Assembly (NCBI GenBank): GCA_964017235.1
Contig: OZ024931.1
Coordinates: forward strand, 120,601,530-120,665,529
DNA: 64,000 nucleotides
Direction of reading: 5' to 3'
From: Sabellastarte sp. h YS-2021
Lineage: Eukaryota > Annelida > Polychaeta > Sabellida > Sabellidae
The notes under the pieces were generated by a model that saw only the letters and a program-made list of their open reading frames with translations, had not been told where the DNA came from and searched no databases. This document shows, piece after piece, positions 22,984 to 34,439 of this stretch. Within the stretch, counting starts at the first letter, position 1; each line of letters begins with the position of its first letter. The translations under genes were made by a program, and so were the position numbers.

Positions 22984-23193
22984 TACTGCCTTGCTACCAA
23001 TTATCGCCGGGTACCAATTATCACCAGACAAAATTGAAATAGACATAAGTTGTCCAAAAGTACATCCCAAGTCCAGTAAATAAGGTACTGCTTCTAGGCG
23101 TAAGTTGGCCGCGGTCATAAGTTGGCCGCCATCACCAAATCTTGAAATTGCTAGTGGTGGTGGACCAGTTCACGCCCAGGTACCAATTCACGC

Positions 23194-23929
23194 TGAATAC
23201 CAGATCATTCGCCACATTTCCCGTTCGCCACATATTACTGTAGACGTTTCGCCACAAGATATATTGCAGCAGCCACAAAACAGGGATGAGGAACAGGGGA
23301 TATAAAGAATAAACAGAAAACGTTTGTCAACAGTTTAAAATATTCCGTGGGATTAACCAATGAAAACAATTGTTAAATAAAATATGCAAATTAGAAAAAG
23401 GAATTCCGTGGGGGATTCCTAGAAATATAATAAAATAAAATATGCAACTTAGAAAACGTGTGGCAGTGCAAGGATATGTATTAATTGGTAGTGAGATGTG
23501 GTAGCGAGTTACTGTTAGCGAGTTCCCGTGGTCGATCCTGATTGGTCAATAGCCGTTGTAAAACTGAGCATAACATCACGGCCAGTTTTTCATATGCGTA
23601 TGCAACAAAAATTATCTATATTGTTTATAAATATTCATGAGCAAATCAAAACTATGTGGTGGGAGACGAGACTATTACTGGCAATTTCTATTTGGAGTAA
23701 ATGTCCCTGTAAAATATTTCATTTCACGGGCTAACCCAACAATATATGGTACTTCAAAGAACTTCAAAGAAGTTAGGGTTAATTGTGTAGGTAGCGCCCT
23801 CCCTCTTCAAACAATGGCAACCTGCAAAGAAGTTAGGTTTCTTTGATAATTCCAATTATGTAACTATGTGGCGAAACATCTGAAGTATTTATGTGGCGAA
23901 CGGGTTTTGTGGCGAATGATCTGGTTACC
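23194..23929. mobile_element. N4: insertion in the left arm of N3
   Basis: Inverted ends ACCAGATCATTCGCCAC (left, about 23,199) and GTGGCGAATGATCTGGT (right, to about 23,925), each followed inward by two more CGCCAC motifs. It is flanked by TTCACGC at 23,187-23,193 and 23,930-23,936, a 7-bp target duplication of N3 sequence. Diverged remnants of the same family lie near 44,130-44,285. Confidence 0.85.
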
Positions 23930-24017
23930 TTCACGCCCACCCTCAATTTTCTTGAAGATTTATGATTTTTCATAGAGAAGATGCTTACCACATTATAGAT
24001 AATCATCAAATTGATCA

Positions 24018-24467
24018 TACTGCTTCCCTGCATAAGTTGGCCGCACGTGGTAAGTTGGCCGCCATCATCAAATTTTGAAATTTCTATAAATCTTAAGGCC
24101 TGTGTCATTCTTGAATGGTCTATTATAATAAGATTTATTATAATTAGTGGTGGTGGACCAATTCACGCCCGTGTACCAATTCACGCCCACCCCTAAATTT
24201 ATCAAAAACAATCACATATAAACAGTACATTACAAATTTATATGATCAATTTGATGATTATCTATGATGTGGTAAACATCCCCTCTACAAAAAATTATAA
24301 ATCTTCAAGAAAATTGAGGGTGGGCGTGAATTGGTACCCGGGCGTGAACTGGTCCACCACCACTACCACTTTTAAAACATGTGCAACCACACATTTGTCT
24401 GTTTGATACATTTAAATGAGTGGCGGCCAACTTACGACCCGCGGCCAACTTGTGCAGGGAAGCAGTA
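24018..24467. mobile_element. N5: MITE nested in N3
   Basis: Arms TACTGCTTCCCTGCATAAGT (24,018) and its inverse (24,421-24,467), with the TAAGTTGGCCGC motif doubled. Comparison with N3b places the insertion at a TA in GATCATA. It contains N3b, so a younger copy of the host family inserted into its own invader. Confidence 0.88.
24145..24365. mobile_element. N3b: intact 221-bp MITE inside N5
   Basis: Arms of about 49 bp start TAGTGGTGGTGGACCAATTC and carry the doubled CCAATTCACGCCC motif. The right arm is at 24,315-24,365. The interior (CATCAAATTGATCAT region) matches N3, giving the reference for N3 empty sites. Confidence 0.9.
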
Positions 24468-24540
24468 TACATCTGTAATTTATTGTTTAACTGTGATTGT
24501 TTTGGATAAAATTAGGGGTGGGCGCGAATTGGTACACCCG

Positions 24541-25110
24541 TGTTGCAAACTCAGGACACTTTTTGAACAAATAGTGTAAATACACAACAAAAAATAATGG
24601 AATATCTGCTTATCCTTATCACATGAGAAGAACAGTGACAGTCTAGCAGTCACAGAAAATTATCCTGTATAAAATGCCTCCTTGTCAATTAAACAACAAC
24701 AAATATGTATTTCTGGGATTGTCATTCTGTTTTTAACTCAGGACACTTTTAAAAGATATGTTATTTCCTTAAATCAAAGGTTAAAGTTTTTTTATTATAT
24801 CTTGTGTTTATTGATGTATTTTTACATTATACTATGTCATATAAAACAAAACATTACACAAATTAACAAGGATATACATTGTGCCTAAGGGGCATTGAGT
24901 TCAGCAACGTCACTGTATATCTGCACTGGCTGACATCTTAAAAGTGTCACTCTATCATCTCAGGAATAATATGGTAAAAATTATTCAAAAATATATTATT
25001 TTGGTAGGGTTCTGACAAATACACATGTGTATTATTAATACATTGGTGGTATGATTATTTTGATGAAGTTTTTATCCATTTTATGTTTGGGTGTCCTGAG
25101 TTAAAACCGT
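24541..25110. mobile_element. N6: insertion in the right arm of N3
   Basis: Inverted ends carry AACTCAGGACAC (24,549-24,560) and GTGTCCTGAGTT (about 25,091-25,102). Flanked by CCCG at 24,537-24,540 and 25,111-25,114. The uninterrupted N3b reads GGTACCCGGGCG at this place. A further direct copy TTAACTCAGGACAC at about 24,735 hints at an internal duplication or another nested copy. Confidence 0.75.
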
Positions 25111-25432
25111 CCCGGGCGTGAACTGGTCCACCACCACTACAAATTTAAAAGCTGATTGCAATCGTAAATGGTCCATTATTGTTACATTTATGCTTTTTAC
25201 TCGTTTTAAACACTGTACAGACTTATTTGTCTGTTTGGCCCAATTAAATTAGTGGCGGCCAACTTATGACCGCGGCCAACTTATGCCTAGAAGCAGTAAA
25301 ACTATTTCAACAGTGAATAGAACAGACACACAATGAAAAACTTTCAAAATGTGTGGCCATTACTGAAATATGAATGTTTTATTTTCTGGTGGCGATAATT
25401 GGTACCCGGCGATAATTGGTAGCAAGGCAGTA

Positions 25433-25954
25433 CCCGTTTAACTTCAATTTCGATTCAAGATGTTTTTGCTACTGTGGTGTAGCATATTGAACCGGCTTGT
25501 TATGGTTGCAAGTGTCATAATTATAGCGTGACAAAGTGCAAAAATGATTAAAAGACCGGGCCGATAATAAGTACTGATAGTATAGATACTATCCAAACTG
25601 ATAAACTAGTATCAATCCCTATACTACAGGCTGTTTTCTTAAATAAAACTACCATGCTCTACAACCTGTGAAGTAGCCATGTTGAATGGAGGCAGAATGG
25701 TCACGTGTTTTAAGCTGGTATCTTTAGTTATATTTGGTGTCAGAAAATACAAATGCGGATGTGGCAGTGAGGGTTTCACTTGAACCACAATAAATAGTAA
25801 AACCAAAACCCTTCTCCGTTTGATCCTTTTTCTTCAGTTATAGTAAGTATTAAAATTCTAAGAAGAAATCTTAATCCTGTCCTTTCAAAAAGCAACTACT
25901 ACATGAAGATGGTCAGAGAAAATAAATGATAAGAATAATGAAGTACATGTAAAG
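25433..25954. other. No gene seen
   Basis: AT-rich flanking sequence without recognised repeats or ORFs. Confidence 0.5.
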
Positions 25955-26720
25955 TACCCCCAACTAGATGTAACCTTCTACTAAGGCCCTGAGGTCCAAA
26001 GAGGGATAGTCCAATTAACACAAAGAGGCCGACTTCATGTTAGAAAAATAGAAAAAAATACTTCAAAAGGCACTCAAAGTAGTGCTGCCAGAGTACACTT
26101 CTTTCACTAGCCTAACAAACATATTGGCAACTACTTTACAGAGAAAACAGTTGCTGATACCTCTAAGTCAAGTTGCTTTCAGATTTAATTGGTCTCTTTC
26201 TGATTTTGACTAAAAATAAAATGCTGACAATTATTAAGTCCACCCCTAATAAAAGCTGTAACTTATAGCCAATTCCTACTTCATTGCTCTGCAACTACAT
26301 TGATGTACTCACAATACGAAAACAGCAAACATCATGATTTACTCAGTCAAGAAAATACTCTAAAAATATCATTGTCTAACCTCAGCTGAATTTCAGTACT
26401 CACTATGAAAGCTCTAAATTAACAAAAAAAAATGATTACAACACTCAAGAGTGTATTTCAAACAACGGCAATCAGTCAGTATTTGGAGTCTTTCACCCAT
26501 CTGAGACAGCTTTCTACTTAAAACACATAATGACATTGCCACCTTGATGGACAACACTGGGTATACACTGTTCTCACAATGGTTTTACTTGACCTGCCTA
26601 CAGCCTTTGATGCAAAGGAACCCTCTATCCATCTGAACTGCTTCAGGCACTGCTATGGAAATGACAGTTGAAGCTTACTATTCAATGTAGTAATGCTTTC
26701 CCACATATCATGATCAGACA
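25955..26720 (-). pseudogene. LINE-B copy 3 relic, internally inverted
   Basis: 25,960-26,040 matches the LINE-B 3' UTR at 28,785-28,855 (GATGTAA.CTTCT.CTAAGGC, AAAGAGGGATAGTCCA), reading minus. The next part, 26,060-26,700, reads plus and gives broken pieces of LINE-B reverse transcriptase: LPEYTSFTSLTN, NDIATLMDN and LLDLPTAFDAKEPSIHLNCF (compare [20 protein letters not shown] in copy 1). Opposite orientations with missing sequence between fit twin priming. Many stops and frameshifts. Confidence 0.65.
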
Positions 26721-26744
26721 CTAACATATTGGAGTTGGACTCTT

Positions 26745-26935
26745 TTAACCCCAGCCCATGACTGTTTATTTAGTGTTTTACATCACGTCTGGTACCTATA
26801 ATCAGTTATATTCTGACAGGTAGTTAGAAGGGCAGAGGTTGGGCCAGGATTCGAACTCTGATCTCAGAGGTGGGAGGAGTATGTGTTCAAAGTCATTCCC
26901 TGGTCCATCTGGGTATAAAGTTTGTGGGTATTCCA
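26745..26935 (-). mobile_element. Degenerate tRNA-derived SINE
   Basis: On the minus strand it shows CCTCCCACCTCTGAGATCAG, GTTCGAATCCTGGCC (B box), and at its 3' side AAACACTAAATAAACAGTC in place of the AAATAAAT tail. More diverged than the other copies. Confidence 0.65.
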
Positions 26936-27547
26936 CAGCCTAATTATTAGTCATACATGGGTGGATTTTCACCAAATTTTAAGGCTATGTTAAGGACAAT
27001 ATTTCTTCAGAAGATAATCTAATGCTGCCTTTTTCAACTATGCTGCCTTTTTCAAATTTGACATATAATCACAGGCTGCCACCTCTGTATGAGTTTGATT
27101 CCCACATTTCGCAATGCTGTGGGCCTGTCTCAAAATAACTCTGTCTGTTGAATTGGAAATACATTTAAAAGTAATGTTGTTAAACTACTACATAAATATA
27201 TAGATCAAAATTTGAAGAAATATAATAAAAGTATCAGATTATGCATGTCTATTATCAATCATTAAATTTTTCTGCTTTGATTTTAGGGTTCTCAAAGAAC
27301 ACTTAAAATGTTTTTTGGCTTTTTTGTTTTGTTTTGTTTTACATGATATTTGAAGGTCATAGGTGAATTTTTTAAATTGGTGGTATGAAAGCATCAGATG
27401 ACATTTTAAAAAAATAACATGAAGTGAAGCTAAAAAGTCAACATTGTTCTTTTTATTACAGTGGATGAGTGACAATCTTCTTTTTATCAGCCTCATAGAA
27501 AGGCTCAAATGGAGAAAAAATGTTGGACACTCAGTTCACAAACTATA
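26936..27547. other. No gene seen
   Basis: AT-rich, with T-rich runs near 27,310-27,345. The minus frame at 27,239-27,508 has no recognisable domain and is not called. Confidence 0.5.
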
Positions 27548-30500
27548 TATGATCAATTGATTTTAATGGAATATAATATTCGCTTAAATCTAGAAAAGGA
27601 TAAAAAAGGTGGTACTGTGGATGGTAATAGTACAGAAATATGTTACTCAGCTTTTTAGAAGAAAACGATCGCGTCTTTGTTTATATATGGAGGTGTAGAC
27701 ATCAAAACAAACACCAGCATACTTGGCGAGGGAAAGGTAAAGCAGGACTGGTCCAGTGAAGGCTAGATTTTTTTAATATCAAACTCATTAGAAGAACAAG
27801 TCTGGGATACCGATATCAAACCAGGCCTTAGCTCAGACTATAGTCTTGTAACCTTATCTCTTAAAATCCTGGTGAAGAGAGTTCTACATATATTCTCAAT
27901 CTCAAAAAATGAAACTACAATAAAAAGCATATGAAATCAATAATTAATTCAGATGGGATACAGATAAATGATTCAGAAAAAATCCTAGAGGAACAAGCTT
28001 CCTTTTACCAAAACCTGTATTAATCTAAGAAAATAGGTTCAAATATGATTGAAACAATTGAACACTCTACTCACGAATGAAAAAATACCTAAATTAAGAG
28101 ATGAACAAAATAATTTAGTAAATATGCCACTAAATATTGCTGAATTATCAGATGCTCTAAGGGATATGAAAAACAATAAGTCTCCTGGTCTAGATGGATT
28201 TACAACTAACTTTTATAAATTTTTTTGGTCAGACCTCAAATTGGCATTATTTGAAAGTTACGTATATTCATTTAATAATGGTCAAATAAGTGACGGACGA
28301 AGGACAGGTATACTTGCACTTATACCAAAGAAAGATAGAGACTTAAGATACTTGAAATCTTAGAGACCTGTCTCTTTACTCTCCACAGATTACAAAGTTT
28401 TAGCAAAAGCCTTGGCAAATAAACTACACAAAGTCATTGGTCACCTTATTAGTCAAGACCAAGTAGGCTATATTAAAGGACACTTTATTGGTGAAAATGT
28501 TCGTATCATAGGAGATATGATACAATATACAAAGAAAAATGACATTCCGGGATTTTTAGTTTTGACTGATTTCAAAAAGGCCTTCAATACAATTGAATGG
28601 GATTTTTTGTTTAAAACCTTGAAAAGCTACAATTTTAGCAATACGTTTATTGACTGGATGAAACTTTTTATTTTAATATAACTGCATGTACTGTAAATAA
28701 TGGGCATCTGTCACGTAACTTTACATTAGAAAGAGGAATAAGACAAAGTAAGTAAGTAAGAAACACTTATATAGCGCCGAATTTGATGTAAACATCCTCT
28801 AAGGCGTTGATGTGCAAAAAGGGATAGTCCAGTTCCAGAAAGACGTCCGTTTCCATATTAGCGTCCGGTAGGGGAGATAGGCTATGGTGGAGGGTAAGCC
28901 AATCTAAAAAGGTATACGTTTTCAACTGTTTCCTGAAACCAGAAATGCTTTCTATGGTTCTGATGGCTTGAGGAAGCTTGTTCCACTCTGTGGGAGCCCC
29001 TGCTATGAAACTCTGTAGCCCTGAGCGTTTATTTGGTTTAGATGAGGAAATTGATAGGCGATTGCCCCGTGTGAGATCACTCCGCCTAATTAGAGCGGAG
29101 AGATATGGAGGTTGGCTGAAATGTATTTGCTTTATAAATGAGGAGATTATATTTGAACAGTATACGGTAATGAATGGGGAGCCAGTGTAGTTTGTGCAGG
29201 AAGGGTGTAACATGACAGTATTTATTTAGCTTGCACACCGTCCAACATAAGGCATTTTGAACTCTCTGTAGTCTGCTAGTATATGCCTTTTTTGTGTTGT
29301 AAAGCAGTGAGTTACAGTAATCCAGACGACTGCTTACCAAGGCATTTGCCACCTTTACAGCTGTTTCATGATTTAAGTACCTGCGGACCCTTCGTAGTTC
29401 CCGGAGATGGTAGTAACTTATGCGACATAGATTAGCCACGTGTCTTTGCATTGAATTTTCAGCATCCAGGATGACACCAAGGTTTTTTTACCAGATTCAG
29501 CTGGTTCCATGGTGTTGCCAAGCAAACTCACTGGGAAAGATGACTTCAGGGAACTTCTAATTTGATCATCACCAATCACTATGAATTCTGTCTTGTCAGG
29601 ATTTAATTTAAGCTTATTATTTCCCATCCAAGCCTGGACCGCCTCAAGGCAATTTGTTAATTCAGTGATACTGGAATTGAAGTTCCTAGAGTCGAGTTTC
29701 AAGTAAATTTGTGTGTCATCTGCATGTAAGTGGTGGGTGACATTGAATTTAGATATGACTGAACTGAGAGGGGTTGTGTAAAGGGTAAAAAAGAGTGGCC
29801 CTAGAACTGAGCCCTGGGGAACCCCATAAGGGAGTTGAAAAGCATCTGAAAGATGTCCATCTATTTTGATGCGCTGCTTGCGTGAGTTGAGGTATGACTG
29901 GACCCACTTAAGCACTACCCCATCAATGCCATACCAGTGCTGAAGGCAGTTGAATAGGATTGAGTGGTCTATTGTATCAAAAGCTGCAGATAAGTCCAAA
30001 AGGACTAATCCAACAGCTGCACCCTTGTCCATTGATGTGGCAATGTCATTTTGTATTTTGAGCAACGCCATTTCAGTTGAGTGAAAAGCTCTGTATGCGG
30101 ACTGGTTTTCGTTAGATATACCCTCGTGAGCAATATGCTCATTTATCTGCTTAGCCACAGCTTTCTCTATGAGTTTGGAGATGCAGCTGAGGTTGGACAC
30201 TGGTCGATAATTCTTGAGAATATTCTTGTCAAGACCAGCTTTTTTCAACAAGGGTGTAACATGTGCAGAAGGGAAACTGCCCTCCTGTAGAGAGTAGTTC
30301 ACAATATTTGTAATAGGAGTCAGGAGCACACTGATACATTCAAGGACCAATGATGTTGGGATGGGATCCAAGTCGCATGATTTATTTGGTGTGGACTTTA
30401 TGATTTTAAGGACTTCTTCCTCTGACATGGTCCGGAAAGAAACAAACTTGTTTTTGTATGAACCTGAGACAGGGGGATCGGCATCAGTAGACAGTAATCC

Positions 30501-32425
30501 AGATCTTAATTTAGCAATTTTGTCTGCAAAATACCTGCCAAAAGTGTTGACTAGACTGTTCATGGTGGTATAATCTGGAAGCACCATTTTTGGTGATCTA
30601 TGGAGGACTTTCTTTATGGAATTCCACAAGGCCTTGGGGTTATCCTCATTTTCCCTAACCATATCACTGTAGTGTTTGGTTTTTGCACATTCCATGAGAC
30701 GGTTGAAAAGGTTCACAGCGGCTCTATACCTACTGCGGTTTATGGCAGAGTTGTCCCTTCGCCACTCCCTTTCGAGTTTGCGCTTACGTCTCTTTGCTGC
30801 CAAAATCTCACTGTTGATGAACCCTTTGTTGACATGTTGTGGGGTTTTACATTCATGTACAGGTGCATGCTTGTCAAGTATGTTCCTAAGGGTATGAAGG
30901 TACTGGTGTGAAAGTAAGCTAGCTGTTTTGTAAGGAGCCTGGATAAGCTCAGAATTTACAATGTCAGACATAAATTCAGTTTTATTTATCTTGCGAAGTT
31001 TCCTGATTTTCAACCGTTTTACTCTGCAGGAATTTTTGACAGGGAATGTTGTAGTGAAAAAGACGGCTAGGTGGTCTGATATGCTGTCCTTTACATAATG
31101 GTGAACTGAGGAAGTTAGGGATTTACTAGTGCAGAGTACATCAAGGATATGTCCTTGTATGTGTGTAGGTGTTGACACATGTGGAATAAAATCAAAATCC
31201 AATAGAACTGTGTTGAAATTTTCTGTCCAGCAATTTTGACTGTTAAGCTGGATATTGACATCTCCCAGGATAATATTTTCATGTGGTGACAAAGCAGCTG
31301 CTTCCATGAAACTGTTGAATTCCTCGATAAATCTGCTTTTACTGGTACTTGGAGGTTGGTAAATTACATGTACCAGGAGCTGGCTTGACTGTCGATCTGA
31401 CAGTTTGACGGTAATGTGTTCAAACGTTTCCCGCCGATCAATTTGACAATGCACGCTATCAATGTCATTCCTAACAAGGACAGCAACTCCACCTCCTTTC
31501 TTGTTCTCGTGTGGGACCTGGTGAGATGTCCATTGTCAGCTCTACTCTTTATTCTTGTGGCAGAAATTTTATCAATAAACTTGAGATCAAACCAAAATGT
31601 AAAGGGTATCATAATAGATCAATCAGAGTATAAAATCATTCAATTAGCAGATGACACAACAATTTTCACTAAAGTTCTAGATTCATTACAAGCTTTTATA
31701 GCTGATTTTAAACATTTTGAGAGTGTATCTGGCCTCAACGCAAACTTAGACAAAAGCGAAATAATACCTCTAGGGCCGCTTCGCCAAACAGAATTTGTAA
31801 TACTGACAAAGATAAATATGTTAAAAGTCAACAAAAAAGCATTAAAAACTTTAGGAATTTGGTTTTCCTGTGATTTGAATGAATGCGAAGGCTTGAATGT
31901 ACAATTTTGTTTAGAAAATATTAAAATGCTATTAGGGATTTGGAAACACAGGAAACTTTCATGGATTGGTCGGATCATGATCATTAAAACCCTAATAGTA
32001 CCCCAGATTACACAGCTGTTGAGCACAATTTACATTCCCGATTATTTCTTGAAAGAACTAGTAGGTCTACTATACGGATTCCTATGAAATGATAAAACTG
32101 CAAGAATTAAAAAGGAAACTGTAACGGCGCAAATCAGTGAGGGAGGCTTATAACATACATAAAACATGGTGCAAAAGCTATGTGAGTTAAAAGACTAGTA
32201 ACAAATAGTACCAGCAAGCGGAGCCACTTGTTTCGATTGATGAGTGGAATACAAACAGACATGTTAGACTATAAACTACCAGAGGTATCCTTATTAAAGC
32301 ATCAAAATACAAAATTCCACCATCAAGTCCTCCAATGGTGGTTCCAGATTTAAGGGAGACCACCAGATACTGCTCAGGAAATCTTAAATGAATATATCTG
32401 CTTTAACAAATACATTACAATGTTA
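27548..32425 (+). pseudogene. LINE-A copy 2, decayed and split
   Basis: Homologous to LINE-A ORF2 from the endonuclease GGDFN region (about 27,548; LEKDKKGG against ELDKRGG) onward. It has HTWRGKGKAGLVQ, then an internal deletion, then KHMKSIINS, NNKSPGLDGFTTNFYKFFW (28,171-28,227) and VLTDFKKAFNTIEWDF. It is interrupted after ERGIRQ (28,746) by LINE-B copy 1. From 31,523 it resumes with [29 protein letters not shown] and TLGIWFS, and fades near 32,425 (ILNEYICFN). Stops and frameshifts throughout. Confidence 0.88.
28748..31522 (-). pseudogene. LINE-B copy 1 (L2/CR1-like), inserted in LINE-A copy 2
   Basis: Minus strand. The 5' end is truncated within the endonuclease ([14 protein letters not shown] near 31,515-31,474), continuing [17 protein letters not shown] and ISDH. 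The reverse transcriptase has [40 protein letters not shown] and HADDTQIYL (about 29,710-29,736), where H replaces the usual Y. The main frame (29,418-31,454) ends by a one-base gain in an A run near 29,485; a second frameshift lies near 29,150. The C-terminal part has SSRLDYCNSLLY and LHWLPIHYRILFK. The 3' end has GCGCTATATAAGTG and a (TTAC)n tail at 28,748-28,761, typical of L2-group LINEs. Inactive. Confidence 0.9.
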
Positions 32426-32437
32426 AAGTTTTACATC

Positions 32438-32548
32438 TCATTCACCAAGCAGGGTCATATTGACGCAGGACCTCTGCGTTGCCAGTTGTGAGAATTGAAC
32501 TCACAGTGACAGACTGTATTATTAAATGCCAAACTTTGTTACCACTAG
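32438..32548 (-). mobile_element. Possible second tRNA-like SINE fragment
   Basis: Read on the minus strand it contains GTGAGTTCAATTCTCAC, a perfect T-arm-like stem with a B-box-like loop, followed by CAATATGACCCTGCTTGG. A weaker relative lies at 54,160-54,270. Family not identified. Confidence 0.4.
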
Positions 32549-32792
32549 GGGGGGGCACTGTGACAGAATGGTAACAACCTTGCCTCCCACCTCTGAGGCC
32601 GGGTTTCGGTTCCCGGTACAGCCTCAAGTGGGAAAACTGATAGCTGCTTGCCATTGGTCGGCAGTTTGTAGTACAGAACCCTGACGAACTGTATGTACTG
32701 GTTTCCTCTGCCCTTCCAACTACCCATCGTAATATGACCTGTACAGTGTTGAAAGCGTCATAAAACCCCAAATAAATAAGTAAAGTATATTT
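32549..32792 (+). mobile_element. tRNA-derived SINE, near full length
   Basis: A-box-like TGACAGAATGG, then CTCCCACCTCTGAGGCCGGG, B box GGTTCCCGG region, then GTCGGCAGTTTGTAGTACAG and 3' end GTTGAAAGCGTCATAAAACC with an (AAATAAAT) tail. Short ORFs here are not genes. Confidence 0.8.
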
Positions 32793-33564
32793 ATTAATAT
32801 TTATCTAAACCATACTTGGGTAGTAATTACATTTATTATTTATGTTCTTTATTTATAATGTATTTATTGTTTCCTGTATGTTCTTAACTTTATTATTCAT
32901 AATGATTGTAGAGAATTGAAATAAACTTATCTTAACTTCAATGGACTCGGAAGAAAAATTTTACTTCCGGGAAAAATTTCACGTACAACGGCCATAGTAG
33001 ACACACCACAACACCTTAAAAACAGGAAACCAGCCTAAATTATGGAACTCTTCTATTTTTCCAGCGGAGGCTGGTTTTAGCCTATGAGCTGTCAAAAAGT
33101 GTTTCCGTGTTGTGGTTGTTTGGGTTGTTGTGCATGGATTTTTCACTTAAGCTTCCATAGGTTAGCAATGTTGTGATGTGCTAAAAGCAATCTAGTAGGG
33201 AAAAAATGATGATGCGTTAAAGCCATAATAAAATGGGAAACTGCTGTGATAGGTGTTTTGGACGGTTTGGGAGACGGTGAGTGCAGCTTCTGTTTGAGTG
33301 AGTGATAAACCGGTTGCAATAGACACACCACAGTACACAAGGGTATTGATAATCACAAAAAGAGCATCGGCGTCACATATATGAAAACGAGTTCAATTTT
33401 TTATCTTCTGTATCACCATTGCATTGGATGTATTCTGGTATAAGCCTTGTCGTAGTTTCGAGTGCGCATGTCTGCAAGGAAACTTCCGTCAGCTGATAGT
33501 GGATAAACAATCTACGTATGCGACAGGTGAACCAGGAAGTAGCGACTACTGTATATTAACCTAC
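32793..33564. other. No gene; imperfect palindrome at 32,995-33,125
   Basis: CACAACACC and GGAAACCAGCCT on the left face AGGCTGGTTT and GTGTTGTGG on the right, giving an imperfect fold-back of about 130 bp, perhaps a worn MITE. Other sequence is unremarkable. Confidence 0.45.
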
Positions 33565-33741
33565 GGCGCGACTGTAGAATCCCCCTGACGGAAGTGAAAA
33601 TATGATAATTAGGAAGTTTATAGGAAAAGATAAATAATAATTCTTAAAATTATGCTAATTAGGTAATATTATGAAATAGATAGGTTAAACAGGGTTGACA
33701 GGGTTGACAACATAATTTCCAATGAATCCCTGGTGCCCAAG

Positions 33742-33792
<51 letters not shown>

Positions 33793-34031
33793 TAATTGGT
33801 CGACAGGCCGACAAAATGCTGTAAATATTAATAATAATTAATAAATGAATGCTTGTCAACCTAATTTATATTGTCGACTTTGTCAACCTTGTCAATCAAA
33901 TGTAGTACATGAGTGTTCCTTGGTGAGTGTAATTTATATTCAAGACTTCATATACATAAATATTAATTAGTTTTATTTTACACAAAATTACCATATTTTC
34001 ACTTCCGTCAGGGGGATTCTGCAGTTCAGCC
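33565..34031. mobile_element. 467-bp MITE with 8-bp target duplication
   Basis: About 40-bp inverted ends include AGAATCCCCCTGACGGAAGT continuing to GAAAATATG, perfect over 29 bp (33,576-33,604 and 33,992-34,020). Flanked by TAACCTAC at 33,557-33,564 and 34,032-34,039. An 8-bp duplication suits hAT, P or Merlin type transposases; the ends (GGC...) do not decide between them. A (TA)n run lies within (33,753-33,789). Confidence 0.88.
33753..33789. repeat. (TA)n microsatellite
   Basis: Uninterrupted TA dinucleotide run inside the MITE. Confidence 0.95.
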
Positions 34032-34439
34032 TAACCTACAAATATTATCAGAATTATTAATAGAAATAAAGGAATATATTTTGTACATTAGTTCTTTTTA
34101 CTGTATAAAATTTATGTGAATTATTTGCAGCAGTTTAAACTTTTTATCTTCTATTTTCGCCCACAGTCAATTGGTCCAATAACATTACAAATTCGCCAAC
34201 AATTGCCGATTTTTCTACAATATTTCTGAATATTATATTAATTTTATATATTTATATCCCCAGACGAAAGTCGGGGATATATTGGATTCAGGTCCGTCGC
34301 GCCGCCGCCGCCGTAGAAATTTCCTTGTGGACGCGATAACTCAAAAACAAATTAATATTTTTTTTTCAAACTTGGTACACATGTTAAGGGTGCCCAAAGG
34401 AAAATCCCTATTTTAAGGTGACCTTAAAATCCCAGTAAA

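Larger units (their letters stand above)
23152..25140. mobile_element. N3: MITE nested in N2, itself hit three times
   Basis: Outer arms TAGTGGTGGTGGACCAGTTC (23,152) and its inverse ending at 25,140. The doubled motif is CCAGTTCACGCCC / TACCAATTCACGC. An intact sibling, N3b (24,145-24,365), shows the expected uninterrupted sequence. Against it, N3 is split by N4 in the left arm, N5 in the middle and N6 in the right arm. Confidence 0.85.
23086..25298. mobile_element. N2: MITE nested in N1
   Basis: Arms 23,086-23,130 and 25,251-25,298: TACTGCTTCTAGGCGTAAGT then TGGCCGC, and a second TAAGTTGGCCGCC. One mismatch noticed (GGCG against GGCA). Flanked by TA. Same family as N5 (TAAGTTGGCCGC motif). 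Confidence 0.88.
22984..25432. mobile_element. N1: outermost MITE of a five-level nest
   Basis: Arms 22,984-23,027 and 25,386-25,432 are inverted and nearly identical: TACTGCCTTGCTACCAATTA continues to TCGCCGGG and then repeats TACCAATTATC. The inverted repeat is a doubled motif. The only noticed difference is a 3-bp GCC gap. Both sides end in TA, fitting a TA target. All of N2 to N6 lies inside. Confidence 0.88.

Noticed and set aside
30081-30911. Plus-strand frames of 69-103 codons
   Set aside because: Antisense shadows of the LINE-B reverse transcriptase on the minus strand.
32549-32640. Functional tRNA gene
   Set aside because: A and B boxes are present but the cloverleaf does not hold and a SINE body and tail follow; it is a tRNA-derived SINE.
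34297-34312. GC-rich (GCC)n as a CpG-island promoter
   Set aside because: Too short, and it sits at the same place as the GC-rich tract of every other hairpin element.
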